The translations under genes and the position numbers were made by a program. 64,000 nt of DNA from Phormidium tanganyikae FI6-MK23 (GTDB lineage: Bacteria > Cyanobacteriota > Cyanobacteriia > Leptolyngbyales > Leptolyngbyaceae). Each line of letters begins with the position of its first letter. The stretch's first letter is position 1. The DNA is taken from assembly GCA_019359175.1 (NCBI GenBank), contig JAHHHU010000005.1:124001-188000 (forward strand). Direction: 5' to 3'. The notes under the pieces were generated by a model. The model was given only the letters and a program-made list of their open reading frames with translations, was not told the DNA's origin and did not search any database. This document shows, one piece after another, positions 17,837 through 26,293 of the stretch.

Positions 17837-18748
17837 ATGACTCATTTTATTAATCGTGATTTACGGAATCGATCATTTAGAAAAAAGAATTTTGCGTTAA
17901 CGAATTTTCGTGGTGCAGATATTCGAGGCTGTGATTTTACGGGCGCAATTCTCAGCGGATCTGATTTTTCCGACGTGAAAGCGGGACTCTCGTTGCGGCA
18001 AAAGATTTATTTAGGAGTATTAATAATCGCTATTTCTGTATTCGCAGGCGATGTGATGTCGCGCTTATTATTTAATACGATCGGGCAACCTCCTTTAGAT
18101 CTCAAAACGATTCACGTACCCCTGTTTTACGCGATCGTAAATTTGGCGGGAATCAGTTCCGCGATCGCAGCGTTAAATATAAAAACTAAGCTTGGAAGAA
18201 TTTCTACGATCGTCACAGGCGCATCAGTTAGTGCAATTTTGGGATTTGGTGTTGCTTTCTTTTATCCAGGACTGCTTTCATATTCGATCTTTCCGCCGAA
18301 CAAATGGTATCCAGAGTCGTTAGAGTGGCTCAATCAAAGTCTGTCTTTTCTAGATGAGCGGAATACAACGATCGCAATCGCAAGCGCACCACTCGGAGTT
18401 GGGATCATGCTGTTGTTATCGAGATTTCGGCAACGAACGAGCTTTAAGGTTGGCGTAAGTGTTCTAGGTGCGATCGCGAACTATATTGCAACATTTTTCT
18501 GGAGTACGATCGTCAGTGCTTTCTTTGGCAATCAAAATTCTACACTCGGCATTGGATTCAGCATTGTTGCGGTGATTTACCTAGGATTGACATTTATATC
18601 GCTGAATCGAATCATCTATGAATTGCAGCACGCGGTCGGAACTTCGTTTCGAGGTGCAGAACTCACCCATGCGAAATTCGAGTATGCAAACTTACGCAAC
18701 ACGGACTTTTCTAAAGCGATCGGATTTTCACCGTTTGAGATAAAGTAA
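17837..18748 (+). CDS. Pentapeptide-repeat membrane protein
   Basis: 303 residues. Pentapeptide repeats appear at both ends: residues about 8-50 (FALTNFRGADIRGCDFTGAI) and 270-295 (FRGAELTHAKFEYANLRNTD). Between them lie five or six hydrophobic segments, for example IYLGVLIIAISVFAGDVMS and IGFSIVAVIYLGLTFISLNR. Several cyanobacterial proteins share this split layout; the function is unknown. The gene is followed at 26 bp by a small membrane protein gene in the same direction, so they may be co-transcribed. Confidence 0.8.
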   Translation: MTHFINRDLRNRSFRKKNFALTNFRGADIRGCDFTGAILSGSDFSDVKAGLSLRQKIYLGVLIIAISVFAGDVMSRLLFNTIGQPPLDLKTIHVPLFYAIVNLAGISSAIAALNIKTKLGRISTIVTGASVSAILGFGVAFFYPGLLSYSIFPPNKWYPESLEWLNQSLSFLDERNTTIAIASAPLGVGIMLLLSRFRQRTSFKVGVSVLGAIANYIATFFWSTIVSAFFGNQNSTLGIGFSIVAVIYLGLTFISLNRIIYELQHAVGTSFRGAELTHAKFEYANLRNTDFSKAIGFSPFEIK

Positions 18749-18773
18749 ATAAATTCAATCGACGCTTTGAACA

Positions 18774-19058
18774 ATGGATCTTCTACTACTCGCTGGCTCG
18801 ATCGTTATTACTGGTGCGGTTTTTCTCTTGCTCGTGCGCGTCATTAAGGCAACGCTGAAAACTGCGCTACTCGTTGCCGCGATCGTCTTTGGCTTGCAGT
18901 TTTTTGGGATTAGAAGCGATCGGATCATGTCGGAAATGCAGCAGATTTTTCGTTATCTTTGGCGCTTAATTCCCGGACAGCAATCCTCCAATCTAGATGG
19001 CATAATCCACCAATTTACGCAGGTGGCACACTCTGCTTTAGAACGATTTTCGAGCTAG
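18774..19058 (+). CDS. Small membrane protein, 94 aa
   Basis: Two adjacent hydrophobic helices at residues about 3-22 (LLLLAGSIVITGAVFLLLVR) and 28-48 (TALLVAAIVFGLQFFGI), then a soluble tail with alternating hydrophobic residues (LWRLIPGQQSSNLDGIIHQF). I do not recognise a family. It follows the pentapeptide-repeat membrane protein closely, which supports co-expression. It precedes the restriction-like gene by 40 bp. Confidence 0.55.
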   Translation: MDLLLLAGSIVITGAVFLLLVRVIKATLKTALLVAAIVFGLQFFGIRSDRIMSEMQQIFRYLWRLIPGQQSSNLDGIIHQFTQVAHSALERFSS

Positions 19059-19098
19059 ATCGTCTAACTTAAAGGTAACGTTCTCCTAACATCGTCAA

Positions 19099-19722
19099 AT
19101 GATTCAAGCAATTTCAAAACAAATCACTAGCCTGAATCAGGTGCATGAAAAATTCGGTTCATGGCGGACAGATAGCGACCACTTTTTTACAGAACCGTGG
19201 GAGAACCTGCCTCAACTGTCAAACGCTGAGAAAGAACGTCTAGATCAAATCAAGCGTCGCTATGAATACCAGCGTGCAGATCTTCCGCTACTTGAAGAAA
19301 CAGTCAAAATGCTTGTGGTGTCTCCACTGCTGGATTTGGCGGGCTTTTACGAACCTCCATTTCGATTTCAGACAGAAACTCCAGTGAGTTTCGAGCTAGA
19401 TGACGAGGAAGAGAAATTACAAGGACGAATCGATGCACTTGTGCTTCAGCAAAGATTTTGGATTCTAGTTGTGGAAGCGAAACACACCAAAGTTGAGATT
19501 GAAGTCGGAATTCCACAACTACTAGCTTATATGATGGGCAATCCGTTCCCTAGCCAAGCTGCTTTTGGCATGGTCACGAACGGCGTTAGCTTTGCATTTG
19601 CAAAAGCCTTTCAACAAGAGTACGACGTATCGCGAGTTTACTCACTGCTGCCTCGTCAGAACGAGCTTTATGAAGTTCTACAGATTCTTAGAAGCCTTGG
19701 TTCAGCGATTACGCAGAATTGA
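19099..19722 (+). CDS. HsdR N-terminal-like (type I restriction nuclease-type) protein
   Basis: 207 residues resembling the N-terminal nuclease-fold part of type I restriction R subunits. It has the DLPLLEETVKMLVVSPLLDL and AGFYEPPFRFQTETPVSF segments and a restriction-type core: Glu/Asp in KLQGRIDALVLQQRFWILVV with EAKHT giving the E-x-K catalytic pair. There is no helicase domain, nor HsdM or HsdS nearby, so it is a stand-alone nuclease-like protein, common in cyanobacteria, and not a complete restriction system. Its biological role is unproven. Confidence 0.75.
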   Translation: MIQAISKQITSLNQVHEKFGSWRTDSDHFFTEPWENLPQLSNAEKERLDQIKRRYEYQRADLPLLEETVKMLVVSPLLDLAGFYEPPFRFQTETPVSFELDDEEEKLQGRIDALVLQQRFWILVVEAKHTKVEIEVGIPQLLAYMMGNPFPSQAAFGMVTNGVSFAFAKAFQQEYDVSRVYSLLPRQNELYEVLQILRSLGSAITQN

Positions 19723-19755
19723 TTTAAGTCGTTCGGCGGAATTAATCCAAAAACG

Positions 19756-19827
19756 GGCTTCGGCTGCGTGTTCACGCCAAAGTCTCAGCTCTCAAACCCC
19801 TCCTGCGGGCTGAGCGCAGCCGAAGCC
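19756..19827. repeat. 13-bp inverted repeat in intergenic region
   Basis: GGCTTCGGCTGCG at 19756-19768 pairs perfectly with CGCAGCCGAAGCC at 19815-19827 around a 46-nt loop. It lies between the convergent restriction-like gene and ABC permease gene. It may act as a weak bidirectional terminator or be a mobile-repeat relic; no T-run follows. Confidence 0.5.
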
Positions 19828-19866
19828 TAATCCTCATGATCAAATGGATTCTGCCATTGACTTAAC

Positions 19867-20640
19867 TTAGTATCCGCCTAATTTACCGCGTCGCTTTGTT
19901 TCACGCTCCGACCAGCGAAAGAGGGTTAAGCCGATCGCGAAATAAACCACTCCATTCAAAAACGCCGCTCCTAGCGAAACCCAATTCAGCGTCGCCTGAC
20001 GCGCCATCAAATCCCGCATCACGCCCGCACCTGTCGTCATCGGAATCAAATATCCTAAATAGCGCTGCAATCCCGTCCACGTCTCAGTGGGAATCGTCAA
20101 CACAAAGAGCAGTGAGAAGTTCAGAATTCCAGCGATTTGTTGAACTGTTTTGAAGATCAAGGCAAGACTTCCGATCGCAAATGCAAGCCCATACGCACCC
20201 AAAACCACAGAAATCAATGGCAAAATCAACGCTGGAGAAAATGCCAGCCATCGTCCAGTCAATGCCATGATGATGAATAATACGAGCGTAATCAAACCAG
20301 ATTGAAGAATCAGATCAGAAACAGCTCTCAACAATAGAATTTTTGTAACGTTAAACGGCGAGATGAATAGCTGCTCTAACGTCCCGACCTGTGCTTCACG
20401 CTGTAATGTGGCATTGATGCCATTCATGATGAAAATCACTAGCGACCACAGAACATATCCAACAATTACAGCATCTAAGCGATCGCCAAATCGAACGCTA
20501 CCTCCTGCAATATATCCGACGCTGAGAAATAACCCATAAAACGTCACCGTCAACGCTACAACGCCACCAATAATCTCATGTGAGTAGCGCTTGTATTGAA
20601 TCCAACTCCACTTAAGCTGTGCAACAAATAACTCAAACAT
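19867..20640 (-). CDS. ABC-2 type transporter permease
   Basis: 257 residues with about six hydrophobic spans, for example GGVVALTVTFYGLFLSVGYI, LILQSGLITLVLFIIMAL, AYGLAFAIGSLALIF and LNGVVYFAIGLTLFRW, as in ABC-2 export permeases. It begins one base after the ATPase gene ends, so both are co-translated and form one exporter. Substrate unknown. The reading EAQVGTLEQLFISPF is the cytoplasmic coupling region usual in this family. Localisation: cytoplasmic membrane. Confidence 0.85.
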   Translation of the reverse strand: MFELFVAQLKWSWIQYKRYSHEIIGGVVALTVTFYGLFLSVGYIAGGSVRFGDRLDAVIVGYVLWSLVIFIMNGINATLQREAQVGTLEQLFISPFNVTKILLLRAVSDLILQSGLITLVLFIIMALTGRWLAFSPALILPLISVVLGAYGLAFAIGSLALIFKTVQQIAGILNFSLLFVLTIPTETWTGLQRYLGYLIPMTTGAGVMRDLMARQATLNWVSLGAAFLNGVVYFAIGLTLFRWSERETKRRGKLGGY

Positions 20641-21549
20641 TTATTTCTTTACCAATTTCAAGAACACATCGACTAGATTGGCTTGATCCTTTTCCATACG
20701 CACGATCGACAATGGATTAAGAATATCCAGCGCGTGATACAGCCATTCAGTTTGTCGAATAAAAACCGTTTTTCCTTCAACCACCGCATCGATCGCGCTG
20801 AGTTTACTAATGCGATCGCGATCTAATTCCTGCTCTAAGTCAATCCGATACGCATCGCCAGAAAACTGCTGAATCAAAGTCTCGGTTCTTTCCTGCGCGA
20901 CAATTTCGCCTTGATTGATAATCGCAACGCGATCGGACAATTCCTCAGCAATGTCTAACTGATGTGTGGTTAATAGAATCGCCCGTCCTTCTGCCGCAAT
21001 TTCTCGCACCAACCGTTTTACGTTCTGGGTCGCTTCAACATCCAACCCTAGAGTCGGCTCATCGAGTAGAAGTAACTGCGGTTCGTGAATTAAGGCAACC
21101 GCGATCGCGAGTTTTTGCTGCATTCCGCGAGAGAGATTTTGCACGATCGTATTGCGTTTGGGAATCAGTTCAAATCGCTCTAGTAAGGTCTTCGCTCTCT
21201 GACGTGCCACATATCCGCTCAATCCTCGCAGCACTCCGAAATACTCTAAATTCTCTTCGGGAGTCAGTCGCCAATACACATTGCGATTCCCTTCAAGAAC
21301 GGCTCCGACGGATTTAAGTGCGATCGCTTGCCGATGTGGATCGCGTCCGGCGATTCTTACTTGTCCTTGATCGGGCAAAATCAACCCCGCAATCATTTTG
21401 ATCGTGGTCGTCTTTCCCGCTCCGTTTGCGCCCAAAAACGCCAGCACTTCACAGCTTTCGATATTAAACGAGACATTTCTGACTGCCTCAACGGTCTTTC
21501 CGGCACTCCGGTAAGTTTTCTGTAACTGCGCGACTTCTAGAACTTGCAT
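20641..21549 (-). CDS. ABC transporter ATP-binding protein (export type)
   Basis: About 302 residues from ATG 21549, chosen over the GTG at 21561 because an AGG lies about 8 nt upstream. Motifs: Walker A FLGANGAGKTTTIKM, signature NLSRGMQQKLAIAVAL, Walker B LLLLDEPTLGLD and H-loop LLTTHQLD. The C-terminal 80 residues after the ATPase are typical of ABC-2 drug or lipid exporters. Pairs with the adjacent permease. No substrate-binding protein nearby, which supports export. Confidence 0.9.
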   Translation of the reverse strand: MQVLEVAQLQKTYRSAGKTVEAVRNVSFNIESCEVLAFLGANGAGKTTTIKMIAGLILPDQGQVRIAGRDPHRQAIALKSVGAVLEGNRNVYWRLTPEENLEYFGVLRGLSGYVARQRAKTLLERFELIPKRNTIVQNLSRGMQQKLAIAVALIHEPQLLLLDEPTLGLDVEATQNVKRLVREIAAEGRAILLTTHQLDIAEELSDRVAIINQGEIVAQERTETLIQQFSGDAYRIDLEQELDRDRISKLSAIDAVVEGKTVFIRQTEWLYHALDILNPLSIVRMEKDQANLVDVFLKLVKK

Positions 21550-21744
21550 CAACCTGCACACGAAACGGTTTTGTCTTTATGATGACAGATGCACTCTTCT
21601 ATCTGTGGTCTGTTGCTCATCTGCTCATTTCTGAGTATATTAAATTTTGTAAACTCTATCTTGATTAATTCCTACGGAAGGGGTGCGACTTCCGAATCAA
21701 AGCGTATAAATTCTGTAGCTACTACTTACTCTCTCGAAGGAGCG

Positions 21745-22287
21745 ATGTCTGTGACTGTATCTGTAATTTCCTCTAAAGCTGATGACCAGTTGATCGAAGC
21801 GTTTTTCCAGCAGTCCGAAGGGCAATGGCGATCGGAGCGTCGTTATTACACTTTGCCCGACGGTGAAGCAAAGGAAATGGTCAGCATGATCACGATTCGC
21901 TTCTTAGAGCAAGGCTCTCTTGAATTGATCGAACTTGCTCGTCTGCACGAACTCGAAGACGAGACCTCTATGACTTGCGGTGCAGTTGTCACTTGGGACA
22001 GCGAAAACAGCGTTTCCGGGCGGACAGAATCAAAAGGCTCGACCCTATTTGGTGTCATTGGCTCGGTTTTATATCGCGATCGGGGTTTTGCAACTTCCAA
22101 ACCCATCACCGCAGGCTTCTACTTCAACAATCCCGATACGCTTTGCCTCAGAACTGAATACAAAGGCTCTGTGTTTGAAGAAGAACTCAAACTCATTGGC
22201 GGCAAGTACCGCACTCGTCAAACGATCATCTCTCGCGCTGGCGAACAGCAAATGATCGGACAATACCTCGAAAAGCGAATTGCCTAA
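21745..22287 (+). CDS. CpcS/CpeS-family phycobiliprotein chromophore lyase
   Basis: 180 residues from the ATG at 21745, preceded by AAGGAG at 21737-21742. A start at 21589 would add a poorly conserved 52-residue leader. Signature segments: EAFFQQSEGQWRSERRYYTL, SGRTESKGSTLFGVIGSVLY, RTEYKGSVFEEELKLIGGKY and RAGEQQMIGQYLEKRIA. Family members form a lipocalin-like barrel that attaches phycocyanobilin to conserved Cys of allophycocyanin and phycocyanin subunits. It resembles the CpcU/CpcS-II branch, which often needs a partner; no partner is in the window. Confidence 0.8.
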   Translation: MSVTVSVISSKADDQLIEAFFQQSEGQWRSERRYYTLPDGEAKEMVSMITIRFLEQGSLELIELARLHELEDETSMTCGAVVTWDSENSVSGRTESKGSTLFGVIGSVLYRDRGFATSKPITAGFYFNNPDTLCLRTEYKGSVFEEELKLIGGKYRTRQTIISRAGEQQMIGQYLEKRIA

Positions 22288-22307
22288 GCCAATTGAAAAG
22301 CCGGAAA

Positions 22308-22352
22308 AAATAAGACCGTAGCTGTAATAAACTTACGGCTACGGTCTTATTT
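22308..22352. terminator. Bidirectional terminator-like hairpin
   Basis: AAATAAGACCGTAGC at 22308-22322 pairs perfectly over 15 bp with GCTACGGTCTTATTT at 22338-22352, with a 15-nt loop. A-rich and T-rich flanks suit both the bilin lyase gene to the left and the tRNA gene to the right. Confidence 0.75.
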
Positions 22353-22370
22353 CAGGAAACTAAAACAAAA

Positions 22371-22452
22371 TGCGGATGAAAGGACTTGAACCTTCACTTC
22401 TTGCGAAACCAGAACCTAAATCTGGCGCGTCTACCAATTCCGCCACATCCGC
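22371..22452 (-). tRNA. tRNA-Leu (anticodon UAG)
   Basis: 82 nt read on the minus strand. The 7-bp acceptor stem is GCGGATG/CATCCGC with discriminator A. The anticodon stem CCAGA/TCTGG closes the loop TTTAGGT, giving anticodon TAG, which reads CUN leucine codons. A long variable arm (about 14 nt) and a T arm with GGTTCAAGTCC follow, as in class II leucine tRNAs. The 3' CCA is not encoded. Confidence 0.93.
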
Positions 22453-22513
22453 TTGCGATAATCATCATAACAGGAGAAAGGAGAAATAATTCATCCTTTC
22501 TCCTACAATCGAG

Positions 22514-22846
22514 TTAGGGCAGACTGCCAAGACTGAGGGGGATAAGATTGCCCTCGATCGTAAATCCGAGCAGCATCGGTTCTCCAGAGTGTATCGGTTT
22601 GCCAGTAAGGGCGCAGCGATCGTCGTTTTGAGCAGTAGCGGACATCGTGGCGCGGACATCAGCGGGAGCAAATTCGGGGGAATAGCTGCCCGATCGCTGT
22701 TGGACATAGTTCCACAAAATCTCGCGAATGAGCGCTTGATAGCCTTGGTTGCCTGAAAGTGCTTTAAGCTGCTCCTTCAACTCACGTTCTAAACGGATGC
22801 TCGTCACTTCCATTTCCGTTGTGCTGGTGCGAGTTAAGGTGTGCAT
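22514..22846 (-). CDS. Ribbon-helix-helix-like DNA-binding protein
   Basis: 110 residues. The N-terminal part MEVTSIRLERELKEQLKAL, then GYQALIREILWNYVQQR, fits a MetJ/Arc/CopG ribbon-helix-helix domain. The C-terminal part contains DDRCALTGKPIHSGEPMLLG, a compact segment with Cys that might be a small binding fold. The gene is between the tRNA and menE, the same strand as the men operon, but 33 bp downstream of menE's end in the opposite sense of numbering, so it could not be its repressor by position alone. Target unknown. Confidence 0.6.
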   Translation of the reverse strand: MHTLTRTSTTEMEVTSIRLERELKEQLKALSGNQGYQALIREILWNYVQQRSGSYSPEFAPADVRATMSATAQNDDRCALTGKPIHSGEPMLLGFTIEGNLIPLSLGSLP

Positions 22847-22879
22847 GGACAGTCTCCCAAATAATAAGTATGGACAGGT

Positions 22880-24340
22880 TTATAATACAAGTGTAGTATG
22901 TGGTTCCGTCAACTGCGAGATCTGTTCCGATAATTTGAGAATTTCTTCGATGAGATCGCGCTTAATTTTCCCCTGAGCAGTTCGCGGAATCTGGTCTACT
23001 TTGATCCAGCGCTTCGGGTGTTTGAATGCGGCAAGGCTCGATCGTAGAGCGGTTTTCAGTTGCTCGATCGTAACGGTTTCATCACAAGGCACAAAAATTG
23101 CCGTTACGCTTTGCCCCCAAATCGAATCGGGTGTTCCTAATACATAGATGTCTTGAACAAGTTTTGTCGATCGAACTGCGGCTTCGACTTCAGAAGGGAA
23201 AATATTTTCGCCACCGCTGATGATTTTGTTGCTGTCTCGTCCGATTAGATGAAGGAATTGTCGATCGTCAAAGTAACCCAAATCATCGGGATCAAATTTC
23301 GGCTCATTCAGCAAATTCGGATAGTAGCCGAGCATCAGTGATTTAGATTGGATGCTGAGTTTTTGATCGACGATCGTAATTTCTGCATGAGGCAAAACGC
23401 GCCCACAGCCTTCGATTTCGTTGAGAAAATAGGCAGGTTTGAGCGTTGCAATTTGAGAAGCGGTTTCTGTCATGCCGTAGGTTGGAGCGATCGGTAAATT
23501 TCTCGATCGGGCTTCTTCAAGCAAATCCAACCACGCAGGCGCGCCCCCCAGCAAAATCGTTTTGAATTGCGCTAACCAATCTGCATGAATCATCAATTGT
23601 TGCAGTTGGGTTGGAACGAGGGAGATGAAAAAGTCTTGCGGGTCGAGTTGGGTATCTAGGGTTTTCCAGGATTGAAGGATGAATGTGCCGTTTGTGAGGA
23701 ACGATCGGAGAAATTGCATCAATCCGCTGACGTGGTAGAGCGGGAGAACACAGAGGGAATTAATGCGAGCGATTTCAAAGTACTGGCAGAATCCTTGAAC
23801 CGATGCACTGAGCGTTTCCCAGGTGTGCATGGCGAAGCGAAGTTTTCCTGAAGTGCCACCTGTCGGAATCATGATGAGCGTTTTCGCTCCCTTGGCTACT
23901 GCATCCAGGCCAGTCCTTCGTCGCTTCGTTTCAGTCAGCTTCCGCCCCCTAAGTCCCCCAATTTTGGGGGACTTTGAAAGTTGGAGATTGCTTTGAAACC
24001 GAGAATTCTCTCTTTTCAAAGTCCCCCAGAATGGGGGATTTAGGGAGCTTCCCAGGACTGTTGCAATTTCAGGCGTTCCCCAAACCAGATCCGGTTCAAC
24101 CAATTCCGAAACCTGCTGCCATTCCGTTTCGCCCCAATCTGGATTGCACAAAAAAACATGACAAGGAACCGAGCAAGCCGCAACAAACCCTGCAAGAAAC
24201 TGAACCGGATCACGATCGCACAACAAAACAACTGGCTTTTCAAGCCTCAACAGTTCCCAATACCGAAGTTCAGCCAATTTCACTAATTTCTCAGTGTCGG
24301 CAAAGCAGAACTTTCCCAATTGACTTAAAGGCTGTTCCAT
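22880..24340 (-). CDS. menE: 2-succinylbenzoate-CoA ligase with in-frame repeat insertion
   Basis: 486 residues, an adenylate-forming enzyme. Motif A3 is LIMIPTGGTSGKLRF near 155-168, A5 is PIAPTYGMTETASQIATL, and later motifs include GYFDDRQFLHLIGRDSNKII and AQGKIKRDLIEEI with the catalytic Lys. It forms the CoA thioester of o-succinylbenzoate for phylloquinone synthesis. Residues about 97-143 (PPFWGTLKRENSR..., then SKSPKIGGLRGRKLTET) derive from a palindromic repeat and are absent from the normal family, which is about 45 residues shorter. The start overlaps menC by 16 bp. All key motifs lie outside the insertion. Confidence 0.9.
   Translation of the reverse strand: MEQPLSQLGKFCFADTEKLVKLAELRYWELLRLEKPVVLLCDRDPVQFLAGFVAACSVPCHVFLCNPDWGETEWQQVSELVEPDLVWGTPEIATVLGSSLNPPFWGTLKRENSRFQSNLQLSKSPKIGGLRGRKLTETKRRRTGLDAVAKGAKTLIMIPTGGTSGKLRFAMHTWETLSASVQGFCQYFEIARINSLCVLPLYHVSGLMQFLRSFLTNGTFILQSWKTLDTQLDPQDFFISLVPTQLQQLMIHADWLAQFKTILLGGAPAWLDLLEEARSRNLPIAPTYGMTETASQIATLKPAYFLNEIEGCGRVLPHAEITIVDQKLSIQSKSLMLGYYPNLLNEPKFDPDDLGYFDDRQFLHLIGRDSNKIISGGENIFPSEVEAAVRSTKLVQDIYVLGTPDSIWGQSVTAIFVPCDETVTIEQLKTALRSSLAAFKHPKRWIKVDQIPRTAQGKIKRDLIEEILKLSEQISQLTEPHTTLVL
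23918..24053 (-). repeat. Palindromic repeat element inside menE, in frame
   Basis: Read on the minus strand it begins GGGAAGCTCCCTAAATCCCC, contains both hairpin halves and ends with a GGCGGAAGCTGACTGAAACG tail like that of the intergenic copies at 38.4 and 4.8 kb. About 135 bp, so 45 codons, with no stop in the menE frame. It lies just before the ATP-binding A3 motif, in what should be a surface loop. Confidence 0.85.
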
Positions 24341-25293
24341 AATTCCTCGAAGTCCTCGCTGTTCAATTCGTCAAACCAATGTGATGTGCCATATCCAACA
24401 GCTCGAACACGAAGTGCGCTGCAAGCCTCGCTAAGTTCTGCCGCAAGTTGCAATCCCATTCGTCGCCCGATCGCAGTTTCAAACACCGTTGAAAAAACTG
24501 TATCAAGTTGATGTTCTTGGCAAAATTGGCGAAGCTGAGACGGAAATCCCGCGATCGCAGGTTTAATCACAAAAATCCCGCGCCATCCGCGATCGTAGCA
24601 ATCTCGAAGTTGAGCCAGATTTGAAACTGATTCATCTAATGCGATCGGTGTTCGATACTGCTGGCTTAATTTCAGCATTGTTTCAAACTGATCGGCTCGC
24701 ATTGGTTGTTCAATAAATTCGATATTGTAGCGATCGCAGAATTCTAACCATTGATGCGTTTCAAATTCGCTCAATCCCATATTGGCATCGAGTCTCAGAA
24801 CTGCATCTTTTGGCAATTGATTTAGTAATGATTCAACCATTGCAATTTCGATTTCAATCGATGCAATGGCAATTTTCAATTTAAACGTTCGATATCCTTG
24901 TTCCCAAAGTTCTCTCCAGTCCTGCGTCCTCGCAAGCAATCCACTGTGATCAAGTAATTTCCTCGATTCAAAGTCCCCCAAGCTTGGGGGATTTAGGGGG
25001 CTTCCCGAATCTAACAACGCAGCGGACTCAAATCCAAATTGACAGGCAGGAAAGGGAATATCTCGAATCCAATCGGAATCGATCGAGCTTGGAGCATTTC
25101 GACAAAATGCGATCGCATCGTCGATCGGCTCCGAACCAAACCACTCTAGCGGCGCAATTTCCCCAAACCCAACTCGCCCCGATTCATCTTCCAATCGAAC
25201 TAAAATTCCTTCCCGTACCGACCAAATTCCGTGATGCGTTTTCAACGGTTGCCGAAACAGCCGCTTGTAAGTACGAAACTCAAATCTCATCAC
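24325..25293 (-). CDS. menC: o-Succinylbenzoate synthase with small in-frame repeat insertion
   Basis: 322 residues of the enolase superfamily. Lys in TFKLKIAI, Asp in VLRLDANMGLSEFE, Glu in EFIEQPM, Asp in PIALDESVSNLAQL and Lys in GIFVIKPAIAG supply the expected base and metal sites. It dehydrates SHCHC to o-succinylbenzoate. Residues about 96-115 (GSPLNPPSLGDFESRKLLD) come from half of a palindromic repeat. The gene lies between menA (4-bp overlap) and menE (16-bp overlap), a compact phylloquinone operon transcribed leftward. Confidence 0.92.
   Translation of the reverse strand: MMRFEFRTYKRLFRQPLKTHHGIWSVREGILVRLEDESGRVGFGEIAPLEWFGSEPIDDAIAFCRNAPSSIDSDWIRDIPFPACQFGFESAALLDSGSPLNPPSLGDFESRKLLDHSGLLARTQDWRELWEQGYRTFKLKIAIASIEIEIAMVESLLNQLPKDAVLRLDANMGLSEFETHQWLEFCDRYNIEFIEQPMRADQFETMLKLSQQYRTPIALDESVSNLAQLRDCYDRGWRGIFVIKPAIAGFPSQLRQFCQEHQLDTVFSTVFETAIGRRMGLQLAAELSEACSALRVRAVGYGTSHWFDELNSEDFEELWNSL
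24966..25006 (-). repeat. Half palindromic repeat inside menC, in frame
   Basis: On the minus strand GGGAAGCCCCCTAAATCCCC is followed by the AAGCTT-centred hairpin and GGGGGACTTTGAAT. This is the left half of the element found complete in menE and between genes. It adds about 20 codons without a stop, in an N-terminal loop before the barrel. Confidence 0.8.
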
Positions 25294-26189
25294 GACAAGA
25301 GAAACCCTAATCCAAACAGCATTCCAAACCAGAAATGTAATTTAACCGCAGTTAATCGACAACGCAAAAGTTTATGCGGCTGATCATACTGCGATCCAAT
25401 CATCTGACATAGCTGTTTTGCAATCGGAAAGCTTAGTAACGATAACAATGTCCAAAACGGGAATATCTTCAGAATTACAAACAGAATCGTCAATGCGTAA
25501 AAGCTGCCACAAATCCAAGGAAGCAATTCAGCCGATCGCTTTGCACCCAAGCGAACAACCGGAGATTTTTTCCCGATCGCTGCATCATCTTTCACCTGAT
25601 TAAAATGCGAACAGAACAACACCAAACTCGTCGCAATTCCCACCCCGATCGAGGCTGCAAAATTCACACTCGACCAGTCTTTCGTCTGACTGTAATAAGC
25701 CGCTGCAAACGCCAAAGGGCCAAACGCCAAAAAACATAAAGGTTCACCCAAACCCTTGTAGCTCAATCGGAATGGCGGCCCTTGATAGACATACCCGATC
25801 GCACAACACGCCAAAACCAATCCGATTACCGTGAAATCTCGCTGCAAAAGCGCGATCGACAAAATTCCCGATAATCCAGATGCCAAGAAAAAATTCGCAA
25901 TCCAAAACACCAGCGACTTATTTCCGGTAATATTCACCACCGAATTCGCCTTATTCACATCGACTCCAGTTTCCGAGTCGAACACATCGTTACTCAAATT
26001 TTCCCACGCCAAAATCAGGATCGCCGACACCGAAAACGTGAAAAAAACCACTAGATTCAGCGATCGAGTTTCGGCAAATGCCACCGCAGAACCCACCCAA
26101 ATCGGCATCACTGCCACGCTATACATGGGAGGTTTGATCGCGGCGTACCACAATTTCTTTTTAGAAGACTCAACCGAGCGCGGGGTCAT
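25290..26189 (-). CDS. menA: 1,4-dihydroxy-2-naphthoate phytyltransferase
   Basis: 299 residues with eight or nine hydrophobic spans and the UbiA prenyltransferase Asp motifs NDVFDSETGVDVNK near 67 (N-D-x-x-D) and a second acidic motif around FNQVKDDAAIGKKSPVVRLG near 195. It attaches the phytyl chain to 1,4-dihydroxy-2-naphthoate in the membrane, on the way to phylloquinone of photosystem I. Overlaps menC by 4 bp. The assignment is supported by menC and menE in the same operon. Confidence 0.92.
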   Translation of the reverse strand: MTPRSVESSKKKLWYAAIKPPMYSVAVMPIWVGSAVAFAETRSLNLVVFFTFSVSAILILAWENLSNDVFDSETGVDVNKANSVVNITGNKSLVFWIANFFLASGLSGILSIALLQRDFTVIGLVLACCAIGYVYQGPPFRLSYKGLGEPLCFLAFGPLAFAAAYYSQTKDWSSVNFAASIGVGIATSLVLFCSHFNQVKDDAAIGKKSPVVRLGAKRSAELLPWICGSFYALTILFVILKIFPFWTLLSLLSFPIAKQLCQMIGSQYDQPHKLLRCRLTAVKLHFWFGMLFGLGFLLS

Positions 26190-26293
26190 CCAACTCGCTC
26201 CTAACTATTGAAATGCTAGTGACTGCTTACTTTTCAGTGTCTCACTTGAGTTTGAACAAGACCGCGATCGGTTATAGAAACGTTACAGAATAT

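Noticed and set aside
19099-19722. A type I restriction-modification system
   Set aside because: Only an HsdR N-terminal-like nuclease piece is present; no helicase part, HsdM or HsdS genes are nearby.
21589-21744. Signal-peptide-like N-terminal extension of the bilin lyase
   Set aside because: The leader is hydrophobic but unconserved for a cytosolic enzyme family; the ATG at 21745 has AAGGAG at the right distance and starts the conserved region.
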